From an uncultured Dechloromonas sp. (lineage in GTDB: Bacteria > Pseudomonadota > Gammaproteobacteria > Burkholderiales > Rhodocyclaceae), in assembly GCA_946477505.1 (NCBI GenBank), contig CAMKYP010000129.1, positions 1 through 9,040 on the forward strand: a stretch of 9,040 nucleotides of DNA. The letters run 5' to 3'. The notes beneath the pieces are model-generated. The model was not told the DNA's origin, did no database searches, and worked only from the letters and a program-made list of their open reading frames with translations. Positions 1 to 6,125 of this stretch are shown in pieces; position 1 is the stretch's first letter, and each line of letters begins with the position of its first letter. Both the position numbers and the translations under genes were made by a program.

Positions 1-87
1 GCGTTCCATGCCGATGAGCAGGCCGATGCCTAGTGCGGTGGCGAAGGCCTTGACTGGCTCGACCAGTTCGGGGACGACGAAACTCAT
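1..87 (-). CDS. MgtC/SapB-family membrane protein, N-terminal fragment
   Basis: Reading the minus strand from the ATG at 85-87 gives 29 residues that stay open to the window edge, so the rest of the gene lies outside. The fragment ends in a hydrophobic helix finishing GIGLLIGMER. The pattern ALxIGLLIGxER is typical of the first membrane helix of MgtC/SapB-type (including DUF4010) inner-membrane proteins. A good Shine-Dalgarno sequence (AGAGGAA on the minus strand, about 92-98) precedes the start. The gene is divergent from ispD, with only 41 bp between the two starts. The family assignment rests on one helix motif; substrate and role cannot be told from this fragment. Confidence 0.6.
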   Translation of the reverse strand, partial: MSFVVPELVEPVKAFATALGIGLLIGMER

Positions 88-116
88 GCCATTCCTCTTT
101 TTCGGGTGTTCTTCAG

Positions 117-122
117 TAAAAT
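117..122 (+). promoter_or_regulatory. Candidate -10 element for ispD, leaderless layout
   Basis: TAAAAT lies 6 nt before the ispD ATG at 129, which would put the transcription start at or next to the A of the start codon. I see no convincing -35 hexamer 16-18 nt upstream and no clear Shine-Dalgarno sequence (only a weak TAAG at 123-126). The same arrangement recurs before other unit-first genes in the window. The whole divergent gap is 41 bp, so any promoter for the minus-strand gene must overlap this one. Confidence 0.4.
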
Positions 123-128
123 TAAGCC

Positions 129-815
129 ATGCCACGCCATTACGCAATCGTTCCCGCTGCCGGCAGCGGTTCCCGCTTTGGTGCCGAGAAGCCCAAGCAA
201 TACCTCGACCTTCTCGGCCGCCCGCTTATCTTCCACACTCTGTCGGCCCTGGTGGCCTGCCCGGATATCGAGCGGGTGTGGGTCGTCCTCGCGCCGGATG
301 ACCCCTGGTGGCCGCGCTACGACTGGTCCGAACTGGGCGCCAAGCTGGAAACGGTGCGCTGCGGCGGGGCGACGCGTGCCGAAAGCGTGACCAACGGGCT
401 GCAGGCGGCGGCCATGGTCGCCGCCGACGACGACTGGGTTCTGGTTCATGATGCAGCGCGCCCCTGTCTGTCGGCATCCATGCTCGATACCTTGTTTGCC
501 GACCTGGCCAGCGATCCTGTGGGCGGCATCCTCGCCGTGCCGGTCGCCGATACCGTGAAACGGGCGGATGCGGAGCAGCGCGTGGCGGCGACCGAGCCGC
601 GCGACGGCTTGTGGCAGGCGCAGACGCCGCAGATGTTCCGCTACGGCTTGCTCGGCGAGGCGCTGGCGAAGTGCCGCGCGGTGACCGACGAGGCAGGCGC
701 GGTCGAAGCATTGGGTCTCAAGCCGAAACTGGTGCGCGGTGACACCACCAACCTGAAAGTCACCTATCCGGCCGATCTTGCCTTGGCCGCCATGATTCTG
801 AGGGTACGTAAATGA
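129..815 (+). CDS. ispD: 2-C-methyl-D-erythritol 4-phosphate cytidylyltransferase IspD
   Basis: This cytosolic enzyme transfers CMP from CTP to 2-C-methyl-D-erythritol 4-phosphate, the third step of the MEP isoprenoid pathway. The 228 residues match the usual family length (E. coli about 236). The N-terminal nucleotide-binding loop [10 protein letters not shown] (residues 9-18) is followed by KPKQY (21-25); R16 and K23 correspond to the catalytic Arg and Lys of the family. VLVHDAARP (about 106-114) is the CTP/Mg-binding segment. [11 protein letters not shown] and a C-terminal [10 protein letters not shown] complete the family pattern. The ATG at 129 gives an N-terminus that begins directly before the first beta strand. 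The stop overlaps the ispF start as ATGA (812-815), so the two are probably translationally coupled. Confidence 0.97.
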   Translation: MPRHYAIVPAAGSGSRFGAEKPKQYLDLLGRPLIFHTLSALVACPDIERVWVVLAPDDPWWPRYDWSELGAKLETVRCGGATRAESVTNGLQAAAMVAADDDWVLVHDAARPCLSASMLDTLFADLASDPVGGILAVPVADTVKRADAEQRVAATEPRDGLWQAQTPQMFRYGLLGEALAKCRAVTDEAGAVEALGLKPKLVRGDTTNLKVTYPADLALAAMILRVRK

Positions 816-1294
816 ATTTCCGCATCGGGCAGGGCTACGATGTCCACCAACTGGTTGCCGGCCGCAAGCTGATTCTCGGCGGTGTCGAGATTCCGCATGT
901 CACCGGGCTGCTCGGTCATTCCGATGCCGATGCGCTGCTGCACGCCATTACCGATGCCTTGCTCGGCGCGGTGGCGCTGGGCGACATCGGACGTCACTTC
1001 CCCGACACCGATCCGCGCTACAAGGGAGCCGATAGCCGCGTGCTGCTGCGCGGCGCCGTGGCTTTGCTGGCCGCTAAAGGATGGCGGCCGGTGAACGTCG
1101 ATGCGACGATCATCGCCCAACAACCCAAGCTGGCGCCGCACGCTCCGGCCATGGTGGCCAATGTCGCCGCCGACCTGGGTATTTCGCCCGATGCGGTGAA
1201 TATCAAGGGCAAGACCAACGAACGCCTGGGCTATCTCGGGCGGGAGGAAGCGATCGAAGCCCAGGCGGTCGTCCTGGTCGAGCGTGTCGGCTGA
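812..1294 (+). CDS. ispF: 2-C-methyl-D-erythritol 2,4-cyclodiphosphate synthase IspF
   Basis: IspF cyclises CDP-methylerythritol 2-phosphate to methylerythritol 2,4-cyclodiphosphate with release of CMP. It acts two steps after IspD, as a homotrimer with zinc at subunit interfaces. The 160 residues are full length. The N-terminal [10 protein letters not shown] supplies the metal ligands D10 and H12, and [20 protein letters not shown] contains the third ligand H44. [11 protein letters not shown] (about 58-68) and the C-terminal [17 protein letters not shown] are family signatures. A Shine-Dalgarno sequence GAGGG (800-804) lies 7 nt before the ATG, inside the end of ispD. The missing intermediate kinase gene (ispE) is not in this window, as in many proteobacteria where it sits elsewhere. 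Confidence 0.97.
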   Translation: MNFRIGQGYDVHQLVAGRKLILGGVEIPHVTGLLGHSDADALLHAITDALLGAVALGDIGRHFPDTDPRYKGADSRVLLRGAVALLAAKGWRPVNVDATIIAQQPKLAPHAPAMVANVAADLGISPDAVNIKGKTNERLGYLGREEAIEAQAVVLVERVG

Positions 1295-1865
1295 ACCACC
1301 CGGGAAAAACCAGGAGCGGCCGGTAACGGCCAGGGTCTTTTTCGCGTTGCACCCACCCGGGACCGTGGCCACGGCGCTTGCCGAAGTGGCAAGGCGCACT
1401 GCGGAGCGACAAGGGGGGCGTCCCACGCGCGGCGACACGATACACCTGACATTGGCTTTTCTGGGCGACATTCCAGTCGCTGAGCTGCCCAGGCTCCAAG
1501 CCGTGGGCGACAGGGTTCGTGGTGCCCGTTTTTCGTTGCGGATCGACCGCTTGGACTACTGGCGGCACAAGCGCTTGCTATGGGCCGGACCTTCCGAGGT
1601 GCCACGGTGCTTGCAGGATTTGCACAAGCAACTGCTGGCGGCGCTCGCCGGAGCGGGATTTCGGGTTGATTCGAAGGGGCGTGAATTTACCCCGCATATC
1701 ACCCTGGTGCGTCACGTGTCGTTGGAAAATCCTGATTCGACGGGGCTTGGCGGCGATCCGACTTGGCCGCTCGACTGGCCTTGTTCGCGCTTCGCCTTGC
1801 TCAGGCCGGAGTTGAGTTCGGCCGGGCCGAATTACACGGTTCTTCGAACGTTCCCCCTGGCTTGA
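1284..1865 (+). CDS. thpR: RNA 2',3'-cyclic phosphodiesterase (2H/LigT family)
   Basis: The 193-residue protein carries the two HxTx motifs that define 2H phosphoesterases: HLTL at 54-57, within [11 protein letters not shown], and HITL at 138-141, within FTPHITLVR. The two histidines form the catalytic pair. The length and the opening RVFFALHPP fit the bacterial LigT/ThpR type, which opens 2',3'-cyclic phosphates on RNA or ligates tRNA halves in vitro; the physiological substrate is not settled. The only in-frame start I find before the conserved N-terminus is the GTG at 1284, which overlaps the last 11 bases of ispF. The next usable Met/Val/Leu start would cut into the fold. The reading therefore implies translation coupled to ispF. 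No strong Shine-Dalgarno sequence is visible before the GTG. Confidence 0.9.
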   Translation: MSAEPPGKNQERPVTARVFFALHPPGTVATALAEVARRTAERQGGRPTRGDTIHLTLAFLGDIPVAELPRLQAVGDRVRGARFSLRIDRLDYWRHKRLLWAGPSEVPRCLQDLHKQLLAALAGAGFRVDSKGREFTPHITLVRHVSLENPDSTGLGGDPTWPLDWPCSRFALLRPELSSAGPNYTVLRTFPLA

Positions 1866-1888
1866 AAGAGGGGCGTCCGACTTCTTCC

Positions 1889-1930
1889 GAAAAACTCGAC
1901 ACGAGCCCTGCCGAAAGGCTAAAGTTTTTC
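1889..1930 (+). terminator. Possible intrinsic terminator after thpR
   Basis: GAAAAACT (1889-1896) is an exact inverted copy of AGTTTTTC (1923-1930). Between them lies a smaller GC-rich hairpin, AGCC(C)T / AGGCT, around a GCCGAA loop. The layout is A-tract, short GC stem, then T5 tract, 24 nt or more downstream of the thpR stop. The inner stem is short and has a bulge, so strength is uncertain. It is the only terminator-like element in the 108-bp gap before the next gene. Confidence 0.35.
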
Positions 1931-1960
1931 CACCGAATGTCGGTAATAGGCTGGTAGGCT

Positions 1961-1966
1961 GACAAT
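1961..1966 (+). promoter_or_regulatory. Candidate -10 element for the EAL operon
   Basis: GACAAT is placed 7 nt before the ATG at 1974, the same geometry as the candidate -10 boxes of ispD, tsaB and the small exported gene. There is no Shine-Dalgarno sequence between it and the ATG and no clear -35. If it is real, the message would begin at or just before the ATG at 1974. The hexamer match is weaker than at the other sites. Confidence 0.25.
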
Positions 1967-1973
1967 AGATGCG

Positions 1974-4970
1974 ATGCGCGGGTCCGGAATCACCGAGAAT
2001 CCGGGCCAAACAGGGGGGAGCTTTTTGGGGATTGTCGGGCGTTCGGAAACCGTGGCTGCGTTGCGTGTCCTGATTGTCGAATCGGCGGCCAGGGACGGTC
2101 AGCGCTTGCTGGATGCGATCCTGGGTGGCACGACGGCCATTGAAGGATGTCTCGTTGCCGATCCGGAAATCCTGGCTGCCAGGCTACAAACCGAGCAGTG
2201 GGATGCCTTTGTGTTGTCGTGCACGCTGCCGGAGTTGCCGGCAGCCGATGCCATGGCGCTGTTTCGCAAACAGGCGCCGGCGGTACCCGTCATTCTCAGC
2301 ATCGAACGCGGCGTCATGGACTTTCCCTTCGAGTTGCTGGAGAACGGCGCGTGCGACTTCGTGTTCAAGAGCAATCCGTCGCGGCTGTTGGCTGTGATCG
2401 AACGCGAATGCGCCAAGAGCAGTCTGTCGCGTGCCGGACAGGAGGACGTGGCCGGAACGATCGACTCGCTGCCGGAAAGCGAGGGAATTGCCCGTTTCCA
2501 GCAGCTTTCCAGCAATCTTCCCGAGTGCTATTGGCTGGCCGACGCCGGGACGCAGGCTATTACTTTCATCAGCGCCGGTTACGAACACATCTGGGGCCAG
2601 CACGTCGACGCGCTGTACGCCGACCATCTGGACTGGTTGACCTATGTTCACGAGGCGGATCGCGAGCGGGTTGCCGACGCCATGCAGGCACATCGCGAGG
2701 GCGGGCTGGATATCCGGTTCCGCGTGCTGCGGCCGGGCGACGGGTTGCGCTGGCTGCATGCCCGCAATTTTCCGGTGCGCAACGAGGGAGGGAAGGTGCA
2801 GAGCGTCGGCGGGGTGGCGACGGATATCACCGGCCAACTTGCCTCCAAGCTGAATCTGTCCTATTACACGCATTTCGATGCGCTGACCGCGTTGCCCAAT
2901 CAGTGGATGTTCTACGACCAGGTGCAGCGCATGATCGCCCTGTCACGGCGCAGCGGCTTGCCGCTGAGCGTGATGGTGGTGGATGTTGACCGCTTTCACG
3001 AAGTGAACCAGGCCCTGGGGTATGCCGCCGGCAACGAACTGCTGCGGCAGATGGCGGGGCGGCTGTCGGGCTCGCTGCGCGAATCGGATTACCTGTGCCG
3101 CCTGGGAGGCGACGTGTTCGGGATTCTGCTGCCCGAATTGGCTGACAGTCAGCAGGCTGGCATTGTCGCCCGGCGTATCATCGAAACGCTGATCATGCCG
3201 GTCCGGGTGGCCGGTCAGGACGTGTTCGCGACGGCCAGCATCGGGATCAGTTTTTACCCGCAGGACGGCCAGGAGGTTCATGAATTGCTGAGCAATGCCC
3301 AACTGGCCGGAGCGCAGGCGAAACAGCAAGGACGCAACAGCTACCAGGCGTATTCCTCGGGGATGCAGGATCACATGCGTGAGCGCATGTTCCTCGAAAT
3401 CGACCTGCGCAACGCCACGCTATGCGAAGAGTTCGTCCTCTATTTCCAGCCGAAGGTGAGCTGTGCCGATGGGCGCATGACGGGGGTCGAGGCCTTGTTG
3501 CGCTGGAAGCATCCACGTCGCGGTATCGTGTCGCCGGACCAGTTCATTCCCTTGCTCGAAGAGACCGGACTCATCGTTCAGGTCGGCCGCTGGGTACTGG
3601 AAGAGGCCTGCCGGCATGCCGTCGAATGGCAGCGGGCAGGGCTGAACATGCCCAGCGTTTCGGTGAATCTCTCGGCTCGCCAGTTGCAGTCGGAAACGCT
3701 GCTGGCCGACGTGGCGACGACGCTGGAGGAGACCGGGCTGCCACCGTCCTGCCTCGATCTGGAAATCACCGAGAGCATGCTGATGCACAACGCCGAAACA
3801 GCCATTCGCACGCTGTCGGCATTGAAGAAAATGGGCGTCACCATTTCGCTGGACGATTTCGGTACCGGCTATTCCAGCCTTGCCTACCTGAAGCGCTTTC
3901 CGCTCGATGCAGTCAAGGTGGATCGCTCTTTCGTCCAGGATATCGCGGCCGATTCGGACGACGCTTCGATCACCCGGGCGGTGATCACCATGGCCCACCA
4001 CCTCAAGCTCAAGGTGGTCGCGGAGGGGGTGGAAACACCCGAACAACTGGCCTTGCTGATATCGCACCAGTGCGACGTGATCCAGGGCTACTTTTTCTCC
4101 CGCCCCTTGCCGGCCGATCAAATGACCAGCGTGTTGCTGGCCGACCAGCGGTTGCCGAGCAATCACCTCAACACCGGCAGCCGCAAGCCGATGGCGCTGT
4201 TCGTCGCGGTTGCCGGGTTCGATGAAGTCATTTCATGGCTGGGTCGCGAAGGGCATCGCGTCTGCGCCGTCCCCGATGTTGCCGGCGCGATGCAGTGGCT
4301 ATCCGGCAACCTGGTCGATGTGCTGGTATGCGGCGCGCCCCGCAAGGGTTTCGATTCGGCGGCGCTGATTCGTCTGGCCGGCGAATTGCAGCCGCGCTGC
4401 GAGCGGATACTGCTCGCTGACAGTCGGCAATGGAGTCGCAAGTCGGTTGCCGAATTGAGCAGGTCCGGCCTGGTGCACCGCGTGATTCATCTGCCGGTCG
4501 AATTGGAGGCTTTCTGCCGGGTGGTCGACGACGCCCTGAATCGCCGGCACATTTCGGAGGAGTACAGCCGTTTGTCGCATGAGGTGGAAGTGGTCGAACG
4601 GCAATTGCTTCAGGCCGAAGAAGATCGTCGCCGGCTGTCTGACGAAAACAGGGCGCTCCAGGCTCAAGAGCAGCAGGGTTACCTGATTCTGCAGGAAGTG
4701 TTGTCGGCGTTGCCGATCCCGGTGATCGGGGTCGATGCCGGCGGCTTGGTGGCGCTGGTCAACGAAGCGGCCATCAGCCGTTTTGCCGGGCGGGGCATCA
4801 TGCCAGGTGTCGAGCTTGCCGCGATCATTCCGGAACTCGGTGAATCCCGCTCGGGGTCGCGCGTCGTGATTGACGGTATTTCATATGACTGCAGTTCTCG
4901 GCAGATGGGGGCGTTATCCCAGGCTGAGGGCCGTTTCTTCTTGCTGAATGAAACGGCAGGTGAGGCATGA
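1974..4970 (+). CDS. Multidomain c-di-GMP phosphodiesterase (pseudoREC-PAS-GGDVF-EAL-REC-like-coil-PAS)
   Basis: This 998-residue protein has no signal peptide or membrane helix and is probably cytosolic. Residues 30-145 look like a receiver domain, but the phosphoacceptor position is Ser82 and the usual acidic pair reads E36-S37. Residues about 172-288 are a PAS domain ending VATDITGQ. The GGDEF domain (about 296-460) has D337 and N345, but GGDVF at 378-382 and N354 where a guanine-binding Asp is usual, so cyclase activity is unlikely; the RESD inhibitory-site motif (369-372) is kept. The EAL domain (about 470-720) is intact: E506-A-L, N565, EITE 597-600, DDFGTG 627-632, K648, E684, Q704. 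It should hydrolyse c-di-GMP to pGpG. Unusually, 278 residues follow EAL: a second receiver-like fold (about 738-855), a charged coil (about 860-902) and a PAS-like end (about 903-998). The first 28 residues look like non-domain sequence; TTG at 2025, behind GGGGAG, or GTG at 2052 are alternative starts. Confidence 0.9.
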   Translation: MRGSGITENPGQTGGSFLGIVGRSETVAALRVLIVESAARDGQRLLDAILGGTTAIEGCLVADPEILAARLQTEQWDAFVLSCTLPELPAADAMALFRKQAPAVPVILSIERGVMDFPFELLENGACDFVFKSNPSRLLAVIERECAKSSLSRAGQEDVAGTIDSLPESEGIARFQQLSSNLPECYWLADAGTQAITFISAGYEHIWGQHVDALYADHLDWLTYVHEADRERVADAMQAHREGGLDIRFRVLRPGDGLRWLHARNFPVRNEGGKVQSVGGVATDITGQLASKLNLSYYTHFDALTALPNQWMFYDQVQRMIALSRRSGLPLSVMVVDVDRFHEVNQALGYAAGNELLRQMAGRLSGSLRESDYLCRLGGDVFGILLPELADSQQAGIVARRIIETLIMPVRVAGQDVFATASIGISFYPQDGQEVHELLSNAQLAGAQAKQQGRNSYQAYSSGMQDHMRERMFLEIDLRNATLCEEFVLYFQPKVSCADGRMTGVEALLRWKHPRRGIVSPDQFIPLLEETGLIVQVGRWVLEEACRHAVEWQRAGLNMPSVSVNLSARQLQSETLLADVATTLEETGLPPSCLDLEITESMLMHNAETAIRTLSALKKMGVTISLDDFGTGYSSLAYLKRFPLDAVKVDRSFVQDIAADSDDASITRAVITMAHHLKLKVVAEGVETPEQLALLISHQCDVIQGYFFSRPLPADQMTSVLLADQRLPSNHLNTGSRKPMALFVAVAGFDEVISWLGREGHRVCAVPDVAGAMQWLSGNLVDVLVCGAPRKGFDSAALIRLAGELQPRCERILLADSRQWSRKSVAELSRSGLVHRVIHLPVELEAFCRVVDDALNRRHISEEYSRLSHEVEVVERQLLQAEEDRRRLSDENRALQAQEQQGYLILQEVLSALPIPVIGVDAGGLVALVNEAAISRFAGRGIMPGVELAAIIPELGESRSGSRVVIDGISYDCSSRQMGALSQAEGRFFLLNETAGEA

Positions 4971-5281
4971 AGGGCATGATACGGACAGAGGCTGCGTTTC
5001 CCGGCGCGTGCCTGAGCGAAGCGGTCGTTGACGATTCTGGAAGGGTGTTGGTGCCGGAAGGCGCTGTATTGACCGAATCCCTGATTCAAAGCCTGCTGCG
5101 TCGCGGTGTATCCGAACTGTGCGTCGACCGGGCGGAGGAAGAAGATCCGGCGGAGCGTGAAATCAGGCGTGCCCGGATTTCACGGTCGGTGGCGGGTTAT
5201 TTTCGCCAGGCCGGCGACGGGCTGGGGAGCATGGCGTTGCAAGAGGCAATACTGACGTTTCGCATGGGGCGCGGTGAATGA
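4967..5281 (+). CDS. Small protein with GRVLVPEGAVLTE motif, coupled to HDOD gene
   Basis: This 104-residue soluble protein has no named function that I can assign. Residues 17-53 read LSEAVVDDSGRVLVPEG, then AVLTESLIQSLLRRGVSELCV. This is the pattern of a small beta module (D-x-GRVL-x-P-x-G-x-x-LTE-x-x-I-x-x-L-x-x-x-GV) that I recall from the N-termini of HD-GYP and related signalling proteins. The remainder is a charged linker (EEEDPAEREIRRAR) and a helix-rich end. It overlaps the EAL gene upstream (ATGA, 4967-4970) and the HDOD gene downstream (ATGA, 5278-5281), with AGGTGAGG just before its ATG, so production is likely tied to both. I infer that it is a stand-alone regulatory or adaptor version of a module usually fused to HD-type domains. 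The family memory is approximate. Confidence 0.75.
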   Translation: MKGMIRTEAAFPGACLSEAVVDDSGRVLVPEGAVLTESLIQSLLRRGVSELCVDRAEEEDPAEREIRRARISRSVAGYFRQAGDGLGSMALQEAILTFRMGRGE

Positions 5282-6120
5282 ACAAGCTTTCCCACGACGA
5301 AATCGTTCATGGACTTCGGCAATTGCCCGCCCTGCCAAGCGTGATCGGCGAGGTACTGTCATCGTTTGGCAATGACGAAGCGGACATCGGCCTGATCTGC
5401 AAGCAGGTTGCCCGCGATCAGTCGTTGACCGCGCGTTTGCTGCGCGTGGCAAACTCTTCCTTCTATGGCCTGCAATGCCGCGTGGCGACGATCAATGAAG
5501 CCGTTGTCGTTCTCGGCTTTCGGGCGGTTCGCAGCATGCTGCTGACGCTTAGCGTCAGTAGCGTTTTCGGCAAACAGGATTGCCCCGGCTTTGAGCCGCG
5601 AGCCTATATGCGGCATTGCGTCGGTGCCGGGCTGGCCGCCAGGGCCATTGCTGAAACAACAAGGCGCAACCCCGATCTGGCCTTCGCCGGCGGCGTGTTG
5701 CACGACATGGGCCAGTTGGCGCTGGCCAGTATGTTTCGAGGGGCTTACGCCCAAGCACTGGCATATCGCCGTGAGCACGATATCCCGCTTGTCATCGCCG
5801 AGCGGGATATCCTCGGTACCGACCACGTCCTTGTTGGCGGGCTGCTGGCTGATACTTGGAATTTTCCCACCTCCTTGCGTTCGGCCATTGCCGGGCACCA
5901 TGCGCCTTCCGCGGCAACGGCGGATTCGTTGGCCGACCTAGTGCATGTTGCGGATGCCATTGCCCACGGCCTAGGGCTGGCAGGGGACGACTGCGATCTG
6001 GTGATGCCGGTCGATTTCACGGCGTGGCAGAGGCTAGGTCTGGATCAGGATAAGCTGTCCAGAATCCTGCCCCGCGTGGTCGATGGCTTGGACGAGGCCA
6101 GCCAGGCGTTCAGCGCCTGA
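5278..6120 (+). CDS. HDOD domain signalling protein
   Basis: The 280-residue soluble protein is almost entirely one HDOD domain, a non-catalytic relative of HD phosphohydrolases found in bacterial signalling and often encoded near c-di-GMP enzymes. Seen features are LRQLPALPSVIGEVL (13-27), QVARDQSLTARLLRVANSSFYG (about 43-64), INEAVVVLGFRAVR (72-85), LHDMGQLAL (141-149) with the retained H142-D143, AGHHAP (205-210) and VHVADAIAHG (222-231). No GGDEF, EAL, kinase or receiver domain is attached, so it probably acts by binding a partner, plausibly the 104-residue protein encoded just upstream. Its start overlaps that gene by ATGA. The end overlaps the convergent kinase gene by 11 bp. Confidence 0.92.
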   Translation: MNKLSHDEIVHGLRQLPALPSVIGEVLSSFGNDEADIGLICKQVARDQSLTARLLRVANSSFYGLQCRVATINEAVVVLGFRAVRSMLLTLSVSSVFGKQDCPGFEPRAYMRHCVGAGLAARAIAETTRRNPDLAFAGGVLHDMGQLALASMFRGAYAQALAYRREHDIPLVIAERDILGTDHVLVGGLLADTWNFPTSLRSAIAGHHAPSAATADSLADLVHVADAIAHGLGLAGDDCDLVMPVDFTAWQRLGLDQDKLSRILPRVVDGLDEASQAFSA

Positions 6121-6125
6121 CTGGC
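6097..6125. terminator. Hairpin covering the two convergent stop codons
   Basis: GCCAG (6097-6101) pairs with CTGGC (6121-6125) and CAGGCG (6103-6108) with CGCCTG (6114-6119). The two arms are separated by a single C/A mismatch and enclose a TTCAG loop. Both the HDOD stop (6118-6120) and the kinase stop (6110-6112, minus strand) lie inside it. The stem is strong (11 pairs), but there is no T-tract on either side, so it may be a Rho-independent-like pause or an RNA-end protector rather than a canonical terminator. Confidence 0.45.

Noticed and set aside
764..1471. 235-residue minus-strand frame opposite ispF and thpR
   Set aside because: It is a shadow of ispF and thpR, with His/Arg/Gly-rich low-information composition and no motif.
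1839..1877. CCCCT / AGGGG inverted repeat over the thpR stop as a terminator
   Set aside because: The stem is five pairs with a 10-nt loop and no following T-tract; the structure at 1889-1930 is the better candidate.
2147..2989. 280-residue plus-strand frame overlapping the front of the EAL protein
   Set aside because: It is out of frame with clear PAS and GGDEF sequence and is very Arg/Gly-rich, typical of a frame shadow.
3078..3119. Annotating the GGDEF domain as an active diguanylate cyclase
   Set aside because: The signature is GGDVF and the guanine-contacting Asp is Asn, so activity is unlikely from the sequence.
3420..4166. 248-residue open frame on the minus strand opposite the EAL domain
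   Set aside because: Long antisense frames are common in GC-rich coding DNA. The plus strand here carries unmistakable EAL motifs, and the antisense product shows no recognisable domain.
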